Of a stretch of 64,000 bases of DNA, positions 28,608 through 36,175 are shown piece by piece (position 1 is the first letter of the stretch; each line of letters begins with the position of its first letter). The translations under genes were made by a program, and so were the position numbers. The stretch is taken from contig NZ_PDIY01000001.1 in NCBI RefSeq assembly GCF_002563655.1, forward strand, positions 1,297,501 to 1,361,500, in the 5' to 3' direction. The stretch is from Bacillus sp. es.034. Its GTDB lineage: Bacteria; Bacillota; Bacilli; Bacillales; Bacillaceae_B. The notes beneath the pieces were generated by a model. That model was not told where the DNA came from. It worked only from the letters and a program-made list of their open reading frames with translations, and did not search any database.

Positions 28608-29570
28608 GTGGAAAACGGTGTTTGGATTTTTGGCGTATTCATACTGACAACCAGTATCTTCTATATTGTTTTTTCAGTGGTGATGAAAAAGAGACAGGTT
28701 CAAAAGCGCATTGATCGCTTTTTTGGCCCCACTTCCTCCCGGCAAAGTGAGAAAGGTGAGGTGAAGAAGGATCCAACTTTGGAGAGAATCAGTAGTGCGA
28801 TTGCCAAGATATTCAAAGGTGTACAGTTTAGTAAGAAAACGAAGGCCCTTATCTTACAGGCAGGCAGTTCCATCCCGCCGGAACAATTCCTAGCGTATCG
28901 GTTGATGAGTGCCCTCTCCCTCTCTTTGCTGCTGTTCTTACTGCAGCTGCATTGGGTGCTTGTGCTGGTGGGACTGATTGTCGGTTTCCTCCTTCCAAAG
29001 CTGATCATGTCAAGGAGGAGGAAAAAACGACTACAAGCCTTGCCGTTACAGTTGATCGATGCTCTGGGAATGATGGCGAATTCCATGAGGGCTGGCTTCA
29101 GCTTCATGCAGGTGATGCAGCTTGTCGGAAAGGAAATGCCATCTCCCATCGGTCCTGAATTCCAACGGGCGGTCCGTGATGCAGGGCTTGGGGTCCCACT
29201 TGAGAAAGTGTTTGAGGATATGATTTTCAGCTTGCCTAATAAAGAATTGGAGGTTGCCCTCGAAGCCATCATTGCTCAAAGGAGGAGCGGGGGGAACTTG
29301 GCCGAACTACTGGAAACGATGGAGGATACCATCAGGGGGAGAGTGCGGATCATGGGGGAGCTGAATACATTGACTTCTCAAGGTAAGCTATCTTCCTTGG
29401 TCATCACCATGCTCCCGATCGGGCTGGGCTTCTATTTATTCGTTGTGGATCCCGAATATTTCGGTCCGCTCATCCACGAGCCAATGGGTATTGCCATGCT
29501 TGTACTGGCAGGCTTCCTCGTTTTGCTTGGCTGGTTCGCCATTCAGAAGATTCTTCGGATTGAGGTGTAG
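28608..29570 (+). CDS. tadB: TadB-type inner-membrane platform protein
   Basis: 320 aa. One N-terminal segment, two central segments (~103-140), a cytoplasmic T2SS/F domain (LIDALGMMANSMRAGFSFMQVM ... RSGGNLAELLETM) and C-terminal segments (~262-318). It forms the platform with TadC. GTG start, GGGGGAG upstream; an ATG two bases earlier is out of frame. Confidence 0.92.
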   Translation: MENGVWIFGVFILTTSIFYIVFSVVMKKRQVQKRIDRFFGPTSSRQSEKGEVKKDPTLERISSAIAKIFKGVQFSKKTKALILQAGSSIPPEQFLAYRLMSALSLSLLLFLLQLHWVLVLVGLIVGFLLPKLIMSRRRKKRLQALPLQLIDALGMMANSMRAGFSFMQVMQLVGKEMPSPIGPEFQRAVRDAGLGVPLEKVFEDMIFSLPNKELEVALEAIIAQRRSGGNLAELLETMEDTIRGRVRIMGELNTLTSQGKLSSLVITMLPIGLGFYLFVVDPEYFGPLIHEPMGIAMLVLAGFLVLLGWFAIQKILRIEV

Positions 29571-29573
29571 ATT

Positions 29574-30497
29574 ATGAGTATTGTCTTTCTTTTAATGACC
29601 ATCTGTTCCTTTACATGCTTATCAGCGGCCGTCCTCTTGACCATTAACCGCAAAAGGATTGCCGTTGATCACCGGATCCATCACTATTTTAACCATATTC
29701 ACCAGGTGGACTCTGTTGAAAAGGCAAATAGGAAAAAGAGATCCCAGCGTCCTTATTCACCATTATGGAATCGTGGGCTGCAGCTGATCAGTAGAAAAAC
29801 GAGCAAAGCGAAACAAAAGAAGCTCGATCATCTCATCCGCGATGCCGGTTACGCGGGCAGGTTGACAGCTTTGGAATTCCGGCTGATTCAACTGCTTCTA
29901 AGCGTTGGAGGGGGTGTGACTGTTTTCTTCCTCTTTGCTCCTATAGCAGATAATATGATGATGACGATGCTTCTGGCATTTGGCGTTTTCTTTCTTGGCA
30001 TTCAATACTGCACATTCTACTTGAGTAAAAAAAGGACCAGGAGAATTGCCGAGATTAATAGGGCAATGCCTGATTTCTTCGATACGGTGAATCTATTGAT
30101 CGAGGCCGGACTCGGATTGGATGCCGCTATTTTAACGGTTTGCCAAAAGAAGAAAGGGCCGCTTTCCGAGGAGTTCATGTTTGTTCTCGAAGATATGAAA
30201 CGAGGAAAATCAAGAAGGGAAGCGTTCTATGAACTGAGGATGAGGGTACCCTCCGATTCCCTGCAAAGTACGTTGACCACCATGATCCAAGCAGACTATC
30301 TGGGAGTAGGGATGTCAAAGGTCATCCGAAACCTGACCATCCGCATCCGGGAGCAGAGAAGAGAAGCTGCCAGGGAGCAGGCCATGAAAGCCCCGGTCAA
30401 AATGCTTTTTCCCATGGTATTCTTCATTTTCCCTTCCATCTTCATCGTATCCCTGGGACCTCTCATCGTTAAAATCCTGACAGAAGGACTCATGTAA
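29574..30497 (+). CDS. tadC: TadC-type inner-membrane platform protein
   Basis: 307 aa. Same layout as TadB with the T2SS/F domain (AMPDFFDTVNLLIEAGLGLDAA ... MIQADYLGVGMSKVI), and an APVKMLFPMVFFIFPSIFIV C-terminal segment as in TadC. Last gene of the operon; a dispersed hairpin repeat starts three bases after its stop and probably terminates transcription. Confidence 0.92.
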   Translation: MSIVFLLMTICSFTCLSAAVLLTINRKRIAVDHRIHHYFNHIHQVDSVEKANRKKRSQRPYSPLWNRGLQLISRKTSKAKQKKLDHLIRDAGYAGRLTALEFRLIQLLLSVGGGVTVFFLFAPIADNMMMTMLLAFGVFFLGIQYCTFYLSKKRTRRIAEINRAMPDFFDTVNLLIEAGLGLDAAILTVCQKKKGPLSEEFMFVLEDMKRGKSRREAFYELRMRVPSDSLQSTLTTMIQADYLGVGMSKVIRNLTIRIREQRREAAREQAMKAPVKMLFPMVFFIFPSIFIVSLGPLIVKILTEGLM

Positions 30498-30499
30498 TC

Positions 30500-30536
30500 C
30501 GAGGGACGAGCCTCCCCTAGGGAGGTCCGTCCCTCG
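30500..30536. repeat. Dispersed GAGGGACGGACCTC hairpin element (after tadC)
   Basis: Full inverted repeat: CGAGGGACGAGCCTCC / GGAGGTCCGTCCCTCG with a 4-nt centre. It starts 2 nt after the tadC stop. A T-poor tail suggests 3' protection as much as termination. Confidence 0.85.
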
Positions 30537-30662
30537 ATTGAAAAACTTGTCGATAAGAATTTCCCCCTAAGTGATAGACTATTCTGATTTTTCTTTTATA
30601 ATGTAAATATAAGTAATTTCTGTTAATCTTTGAATTTATATTATTATAAGGGGGGATTGTCA

Positions 30663-30788
30663 ATGCCGGGATATTATATGAAGGAAATATGGACACCTTT
30701 AAAGATAGTGGGAATTAAAATTTTTCGATCAGAAGAAAATAGTATCTTTATGAAAGTCTTCCAAAAACCAAGAAAACGTATTTTCTAA
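30663..30788 (+). CDS. Small ORF with strong ribosome binding site (41 aa)
   Basis: A 41-residue basic peptide (MPGYYMKEIW..., C-term VFQKPRKRIF). AAGGGGGGA sits 6 nt before the ATG, and TATAAT at 30597-30602 is a possible -10. No family is recognised. It lies just upstream of the c-di-GMP riboswitch and could be an independent small protein or a leader peptide. Evidence is only the ribosome binding site and open frame. Confidence 0.4.
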   Translation: MPGYYMKEIWTPLKIVGIKIFRSEENSIFMKVFQKPRKRIF

Positions 30789-30814
30789 AACCAATATATT
30801 AAATACTTCTAAAA

Positions 30815-30908
30815 AGCGTACGATAAAGGCAAACCCATTGAAAAATGGTGACGCAAAGCTATAGGGGTTTCCGTCGTGGAGACGATGCCAGCCAGTTACC
30901 GTGTACGC
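30815..30908 (+). ncRNA. Cyclic-di-GMP-I riboswitch (GEMM)
   Basis: The GEMM-I core is readable: GATAAAGGCAAACC (30822-30834), a GAAA-type tetraloop hairpin (CCATTGAAAAATGG), GACGCAAAGC (30850-30859), the tetraloop receptor/variable helix, and GATGCCAGCCAGTTACCG closing it. Outer strands GCGTAC / GTACGC (30815-30820 and 30903-30908) form P1. It lies ~213 nt upstream of the CWB2 protein gene on the same strand. No terminator is visible right after it, so the output mode is unclear. Confidence 0.88.
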
Positions 30909-31121
30909 CATTTTCCATCCTTTTACCGCACTTGCCATACCTATATTCCATTTGCATATCTCCCTCACCATCTCTAGCACTATTTCAAACCATGAACCTC
31001 CCAGCTTTCATTAACAACAATAATCATTGATTCGTTTCACCCTTTGGATTCCTCCCACGCAAATAACCATTTCTGCATAGCAACAAGGCACTACATAATA
31101 AATTGAATAGGAGTTGAGATA

Positions 31122-32588
31122 ATGAAGAAAATCTGCACCTGCTTATGTGTGTTTCTACTTGTCTTCAGTTTCAGTATCACTCCAACCCTTGCTGCCGGTT
31201 CCTTTGATCCATCATCCGTCAAAAAAGAAATTCATTCTGTTTCAAAGCAACAATCATCCAAGGCACTCGGTGATTCCATTCCCGATGGTCTGAAGGAAAA
31301 GATGAAAGGATTGAAGAAGGTAGAAGATATGAAATTGATGGGGGATATATATGAACAGGAACCTAATGATGCCCCTCATCAGGCTGACGCGATCAATCTT
31401 GACGATATTGTATTCGGAACCTTCTGGTGGGAAGAAGACTTGGACTTTTATAGCTTGAATATGGATGAAACCCAAGATACGTATATTTACGGAGCCACAT
31501 TGACGCCCCTCAATGACCTTGGATATTTGCTTTTTAGTCCGGATGGAGAGGCGATTTATCCGGATGAGTTGCTCCAAGAGGGAAGTGAAAAACTACTGAT
31601 CTATTATTCATTACCGCCAGGTTCATATTATCTGGTAGCCACAGATCTAAACATGTTTGGTGGAGACGGAGTCTATGGTCTTACCGCTTTTACTGGTGAA
31701 GAAACCACAGATAATGTGTATCGGATATACGGAAACGACCGGTACGAAACTGCGATTGAAATCTCAAAGGCAGGATGGCCGGATGGTTCAGATACGGTTG
31801 TACTGGCAAGAGATACCACATTTCCTGACGCCTTGGCAGGTGCCCCCTTTGCTTATCAGGAAGATGCGCCGATCCTATTAAATTCAAAGGGTAGCTTAAA
31901 TAATAAAGTGAAAGAACGAATAAAAGAATTAGGGGCTAAGAAAGTGGTCATTTTAGGAGGAGAGGGAGCAATATCCGGTGAAGTAGCCAAGGACCTGAAG
32001 AAAAACGGCTTGGACGTACAACGGATCGGAGGGAAAACAAGATATGAAACGGCAGCAAACATCGCGAAACAACTGGGCGATTATAAACAGGCCGTCATTG
32101 CCTATGGCGGTAACTTCCCGGATGCCTTATCCATCGCCCCGTATGCTGCATCCAATGGGATTCCGATCCTTTTGAGCCCTAAACAAGAATTAGCGAGTGA
32201 AACGAAGGAAGCCCTGAAGCCTGTTTCGGATACGATTATAGTGGGAGGGAAAGCAGTCATCTCAGAGCAGGTGGAAAAACAACTTGCCAAAAAGAACCCT
32301 ACTCGCATTTCAGGTAAAGATCGTTACGAAACATCGGTCAACATCGCCACTCAGCTTCAAATTCCGGGGGATATCATTACGGTGGCAACAGGAGAGAATT
32401 TTGCAGATGCCCTAACAGGATCCGTGCTTGCTGCAAAATACTATGAGCCTATTATTCTGGTTCAGAAAAATAAAGTGCCAGCACCGGTAAGGACGTATAT
32501 TTCAGATAATAGAACCTGGTATTACACCGTACTTGGTGGAGAAGGGGCTATTTCTGAACAAGTGGTGCAAGAGCTGAGCGGTTTGTAA
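31122..32588 (+). CDS. Secreted protein with PPC-like domain and three CWB2 repeats
   Basis: 488 aa. Signal peptide (1-25, TPTLAAG), a linker, a pre-peptidase C-terminal-like beta domain (~80-190; NDAPHQADAINL ... LPPGSYYLVATD) and three CWB2 repeats (RIYGNDRYETA, RIGGKTRYETA, RISGKDRYETS). No catalytic domain is seen, so it is likely a wall-bound structural or adhesive protein. A c-di-GMP-I riboswitch in its leader suggests surface expression tuned by c-di-GMP. Ribosome binding site AGGAG is 8 nt upstream. Confidence 0.88.
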   Translation: MKKICTCLCVFLLVFSFSITPTLAAGSFDPSSVKKEIHSVSKQQSSKALGDSIPDGLKEKMKGLKKVEDMKLMGDIYEQEPNDAPHQADAINLDDIVFGTFWWEEDLDFYSLNMDETQDTYIYGATLTPLNDLGYLLFSPDGEAIYPDELLQEGSEKLLIYYSLPPGSYYLVATDLNMFGGDGVYGLTAFTGEETTDNVYRIYGNDRYETAIEISKAGWPDGSDTVVLARDTTFPDALAGAPFAYQEDAPILLNSKGSLNNKVKERIKELGAKKVVILGGEGAISGEVAKDLKKNGLDVQRIGGKTRYETAANIAKQLGDYKQAVIAYGGNFPDALSIAPYAASNGIPILLSPKQELASETKEALKPVSDTIIVGGKAVISEQVEKQLAKKNPTRISGKDRYETSVNIATQLQIPGDIITVATGENFADALTGSVLAAKYYEPIILVQKNKVPAPVRTYISDNRTWYYTVLGGEGAISEQVVQELSGL

Positions 32589-32593
32589 TGGTG

Positions 32594-32640
32594 AAGGACG
32601 AACGGCCATCCCTAAGGGCGGCCCTTCGTCTTTCTTTATT
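32594..32640 (+). terminator. Intrinsic terminator
   Basis: GACGAACGGCC / GGCCCTTCGTC hairpin followed by TTTCTTTATTTTT, right after the CWB2 gene. Confidence 0.8.
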
Positions 32641-32763
32641 TTTAAACAGAAACGATCCAACCTGAATAAAATACCAAATGACTATCATCCTACCCCTGAT
32701 TTTCTGTTATGATATTATCAACGAATATTTCGACAATAACCGGAATGAAGGGAATGCCAATCA

Positions 32764-33885
32764 ATGACTAGTGCTTCAACCATGCTGATACAATACCTGG
32801 AAGATCATTCGGACGAATTTCTACATAATTGGCGCAAAAGTATCGTACTTTCAGATAATGATATATATAAAGAAGAAGTATTGAACAATGGTGTGAAGAT
32901 GTTTCAATTAGTGAAGCGTGCGATTGTGAAGCCCCTCACGGAAGATGAAATCACCACACTTGCCAACAAGACGGCTCTTGAACGGGTCAATGCCAACGTG
33001 AATATCAGCGAATTTGTATATAACGTAAATATAGGCAAGAGCATCATCATCAAATGGGTGAGTAATTCTGGAATTGAACTCAGGGAATTACAGCCCTTGA
33101 TTGAAGATATCAATTCGCTATTTGACCGCTTTTCCTATCTTGCCGTCAGAAAATATACGGAGATCAAAGAGCAGCAGCTTCAAGAGAAGGAACTGTATAT
33201 TGATCAGACCCACAAGGAGCGCTTGACGATTCTCGGTCAGATGAGTTCAAGCTTCGTTCATGAATTCCGGAATCCACTGACGTCCATTATCGGTTTCACC
33301 AAGCTCCTGCAGAACGGCTACCCGGATCTTCCTTACCTGGATATCATGCAGCATGAGCTCGAGCAATTAAATTACCGCATTTCTCAATTCCTTCACGTAT
33401 CGAGAAAAGATCTGATCGATAGTACAAGGGAAGAAATCTTCCTGACCAGTCATTTGGGAGAGACCATCGAATTCCTGTATCCGAGTCTCCTGGATGGAGA
33501 TGTTTCAATCGAATTCAAATGTGAGCCTGATATCAAGGTGCTCGGAAACCGTGATGAGTTAAGACAGGTATTCCTCAACCTCATCATGAACTCCATCGAT
33601 GCCCTTCAAGAAGTGGACGGGCACAGGCAGATCAATGTCGCCTGTGATGTGAAAGATGGCCGAACGAATCTCGTCATCTCCAACAATGGCCCCCGGATCA
33701 AAGTAGAAACCATCGAAGCGATCTTTGAACCTTTTTACACGACGAAAGACCTCGGGACGGGGATCGGCCTTTATATTTGTAAAAAGCTGATTGAAAAGCA
33801 TGGTGGTTACATATACTGTCATTCTGATGATAAGTGGACCACGTTTACGATTGGGATTCCTGTTGAATCCAATTTGGTCATATGA
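32764..33885 (+). CDS. Sensor histidine kinase, soluble, sporulation-kinase-like
   Basis: 373 aa without membrane segments. An N-terminal all-helical sensor domain (~1-130) of the type preceding some Bacillus kinases, a coiled linker (EIKEQQLQEKELYIDQ), then HisKA with FVHEFRNPLTS (His ~166), N box NLIMNSIDAL, FEPFYTTKDLGTGIGLYICKKL (G2). The G1 Asp of the usual DNG is Asn (ISNNGP). The HExRNPLT H-box resembles sporulation phosphorelay kinases. No response regulator gene is adjacent. Monocistronic between two terminators. Confidence 0.88.
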   Translation: MTSASTMLIQYLEDHSDEFLHNWRKSIVLSDNDIYKEEVLNNGVKMFQLVKRAIVKPLTEDEITTLANKTALERVNANVNISEFVYNVNIGKSIIIKWVSNSGIELRELQPLIEDINSLFDRFSYLAVRKYTEIKEQQLQEKELYIDQTHKERLTILGQMSSSFVHEFRNPLTSIIGFTKLLQNGYPDLPYLDIMQHELEQLNYRISQFLHVSRKDLIDSTREEIFLTSHLGETIEFLYPSLLDGDVSIEFKCEPDIKVLGNRDELRQVFLNLIMNSIDALQEVDGHRQINVACDVKDGRTNLVISNNGPRIKVETIEAIFEPFYTTKDLGTGIGLYICKKLIEKHGGYIYCHSDDKWTTFTIGIPVESNLVI

Positions 33886-33894
33886 GCGGTTTGT

Positions 33895-33940
33895 CGGTGT
33901 CAATTCCAAAACCTGTTGGGATTGATACCGTATTTTTTTG
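33895..33940 (+). terminator. Intrinsic terminator
   Basis: CGGTGTCAATTCC / GGGATTGATACCG stem followed by TATTTTTTT. Confidence 0.88.
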
Positions 33941-33981
33941 AATTTTTTTAGGGATTGATTTAGTGATTAATAGAATGTGAA

Positions 33982-33990
33982 TGATATAAT
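33982..33990 (+). promoter_or_regulatory. Extended -10 promoter of the pilin-like cluster
   Basis: TGATATAAT (TGnTATAAT) at 33982-33990 with no good -35, about 40 bp before the first pilin-like gene. Confidence 0.45.
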
Positions 33991-34028
33991 TGGTGTAGGA
34001 AAATAGAATCATTTAGTTGGGAGCGGAT

Positions 34029-34460
34029 ATGGTCATGGTACAAAATGAAAAAGGGGTAACATTACTTGAAGTGCTCTTATCCATAACGATATTATCCATT
34101 ATTCTACTGTCCATCACAAATTTCTTTCCTCAAATGGGGATGATGAATGAGCACAATAGAGCGAAATCACAAGGTGTGAATGAAGCCAAAGAGGTATTGG
34201 TAAAGTTGAAAGCTTCCAAAGAAGTACGTGAATTCCTTATAGATCCCACACCAATCAATCGACCGGTGGAATATAAAAGTGAAGACAATACCTATTTCTA
34301 TTTTAATACTTCGGAACAAGATTTTGATATACATATAAAAATTAAAAAGAAATCTGACTTGAATTCGACTCCATCTAAAGCCCATTTGGTTGAGATTAAG
34401 TTACAGAAAGATCATCGTACGGTGAGTGAAACCTACGGATACATCTCTATCGATGAATAA
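34029..34460 (+). CDS. Type IV prepilin-like protein 1
   Basis: 143 aa. Type III signal MVMVQNEKG then VTLLEVLLSITILSIILLSIT; the peptidase site is G/V with Glu+5. The rest is a small soluble domain with no recognised family. ATG 34029 has GGGAG 5 nt upstream; an in-frame TTG 34017 and ATG 34035 are alternatives. First of three overlapping pilin-like genes without their own ATPase or platform genes. TadV belongs to another pilus class; the ComG/ComC machinery would be the natural partner. Confidence 0.83.
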   Translation: MVMVQNEKGVTLLEVLLSITILSIILLSITNFFPQMGMMNEHNRAKSQGVNEAKEVLVKLKASKEVREFLIDPTPINRPVEYKSEDNTYFYFNTSEQDFDIHIKIKKKSDLNSTPSKAHLVEIKLQKDHRTVSETYGYISIDE

Positions 34461-34473
34461 AGGGGGGAGTTTG

Positions 34474-34908
34474 TTGAATGAACGTGGAGTGACTTTAATT
34501 GAAGTTCTGGCCACCATTACCATATTATCGATTATCGGTGTAGTGATCTGGAATGTTTTTTTTCAAGGTCTTACTTATTCAGATAAGGCAGTTACTCAGA
34601 ATACAATGCAGCAAGAGTCTAACTATATTAGCTTGAAGCTTACAAGGATCCATCAAACCTCTAAAGAGTATGAACTTACTAGTTCAGACTGTATGATCAA
34701 GGTGGAGTACGTTACCAAAAACAAAGGGACATTGGAAGAAACGTTTAAAGAGCCGGGTTTATGTGTGTCAACAAGCTTCTCAGGAAGTATTGATCCAAAT
34801 AAAGAGGACCTGTCCCTGACCATTTCGATCCGTGATAAAGAGAGAGCTGCCAATAAGTTTGATTTGAAAACGGTATTCTACAGGTTGAAGGAGAATGGGA
34901 TAGAATGA
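34474..34908 (+). CDS. Type IV prepilin-like protein 2
   Basis: 144 aa. Leader NERG then VTLIEVLATITILSIIGVVI (Glu+5), followed by a soluble domain with two Cys (SSDCMIKVEY; EPGLCVST) that could form a disulfide. TTG 34474 is preferred because GGGGGGAG lies just upstream; ATG 34453, overlapping the previous gene, is possible but lacks a ribosome binding site. Its stop overlaps the next start by 4 bp. Confidence 0.82.
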   Translation: MNERGVTLIEVLATITILSIIGVVIWNVFFQGLTYSDKAVTQNTMQQESNYISLKLTRIHQTSKEYELTSSDCMIKVEYVTKNKGTLEETFKEPGLCVSTSFSGSIDPNKEDLSLTISIRDKERAANKFDLKTVFYRLKENGIE

Positions 34909-36122
34909 AGCATAATAAAAATGAAGAAGGATATGCACTGGTCACCGTGTTGTTAATCATTGTCGTATTCATGGTGATTTCCCTCTCCTTTATGGGACAG
35001 TCATTTAACAGTGTGAAGCAAAATAAAGTAGTAGAAAAAAACTATCAATCTGTTGCGTTGGCTGAAATGGGTATTTCCTTTTATCAACGCGCTGTTAGAA
35101 ATGCTTATCTTTCCAATCAAGCACATGTTTTAAATCAGGTTAATCAAATGAGGGCTACAGATCGTCAAAATAAAGTAGAAAAGTCACAGGAATACTATGA
35201 TGGTCTCGTTGTTCCCCTTATGAAACAAGCCATCCAGAACTCTCTCGAAAGTGAACAAAAAACCCTTAAAATAGAAGATCGTGACGATACGTTTTACTCC
35301 ATTCAGGATGTGAATATTTCTTCAGGAGAAAATGGTATCTCTATTACCTTTTCAAGTCTTGGAAAACAGGAGGATGAGATTTCAACCCTTAGTGCGGAAA
35401 TGACTATACCAGTCAACGATATCGGGTTGACAGATGGAGGGGAATCCGACCCTTCTACAACTTATTCGCTACCTGATTTCAACCAGATCAAAGAGCCTGC
35501 AGGTTTAGCGGAGAAATGCAAAAATCCTCCTGTCATCTACGATAATTGCAGTGAAATCTTCATTGCCGGGTCGGGATCTTTTTCTCAAAATCATAATCAA
35601 TTAGATGACAAACTCCTGTATGCTAAAGGCGCATTAGTATTAGGTGGGAATGCCAATAATATGAGTAACACAAAAATTCATTCAGATGGTTCCATGTCTA
35701 TCGGAAAGAACATGAATGGTACCGAGGATGTATTCATTGAGGTGAAAGGTGCCATGAGCTTCGGTGGACAATTAAGGATGGATTATTCGAACGTACATGT
35801 AGGAGGAAGTATGAGTCTGGATGGCCATCTTGAAATGGAAAACCACTCATTTATGTATGTCGGAGGCAGTGCAGATATATCAAAACACCTTTCCATTAGT
35901 CCCGATTCTAAGATGTGCGTAGCTGGAAATCTACATGCCAGCCAATTGAATATAGCTGGGGAATTATATGTGAAAGGATCTATAAATGGAAAGATTAAAT
36001 CTGGAGAAGCGGATGAGGTCAATCAGGTGGACTTTGAGAAGTATTGTGGCAAACCTGATTCTTCCAAGGAGCTTACTATTGAGTGGGGAAATATCGTGAA
36101 TAATGTTGAGTATAACTATTAA
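34905..36122 (+). CDS. PilX-like protein with bactofilin-like repeat domain
   Basis: 405 aa. N-terminal NEEGYALVTVLLIIVVFMVIS is a PilX-type pseudopilin segment lacking Glu+5. Residues ~60-190 are helical/mixed. Residues ~220-375 carry short repeats (GSMSIGKNM, GAMSFGGQL, GGSMSLDGHL, GGSADISKHL, GNLHASQLN, GSINGKI) that look like a right-handed beta-helix as in bactofilins. Four Cys are scattered in the C-terminal half. It could be a tip or adhesive subunit for the two preceding pilins. ATGA overlap with the preceding gene. Confidence 0.75.
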   Translation: MKHNKNEEGYALVTVLLIIVVFMVISLSFMGQSFNSVKQNKVVEKNYQSVALAEMGISFYQRAVRNAYLSNQAHVLNQVNQMRATDRQNKVEKSQEYYDGLVVPLMKQAIQNSLESEQKTLKIEDRDDTFYSIQDVNISSGENGISITFSSLGKQEDEISTLSAEMTIPVNDIGLTDGGESDPSTTYSLPDFNQIKEPAGLAEKCKNPPVIYDNCSEIFIAGSGSFSQNHNQLDDKLLYAKGALVLGGNANNMSNTKIHSDGSMSIGKNMNGTEDVFIEVKGAMSFGGQLRMDYSNVHVGGSMSLDGHLEMENHSFMYVGGSADISKHLSISPDSKMCVAGNLHASQLNIAGELYVKGSINGKIKSGEADEVNQVDFEKYCGKPDSSKELTIEWGNIVNNVEYNY

Positions 36123-36145
36123 TGATGGACCGAAATGCTGAACGA

Positions 36146-36175
36146 AACCCCCTGGAGGTCTCCAGGGGGTTATTT
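36146..36175. terminator. Bidirectional terminator
   Basis: AACCCCCTGGA / TCCAGGGGGTT hairpin between the convergent pilin-like cluster and the broken GGDEF-EAL gene; TTATTT follows on the plus strand. Confidence 0.85.

Noticed and set aside
30729-31030. Minus-strand 83-codon and plus-strand 61-codon ORFs
   Set aside because: Both overlap the c-di-GMP-I riboswitch, which explains the sequence better.
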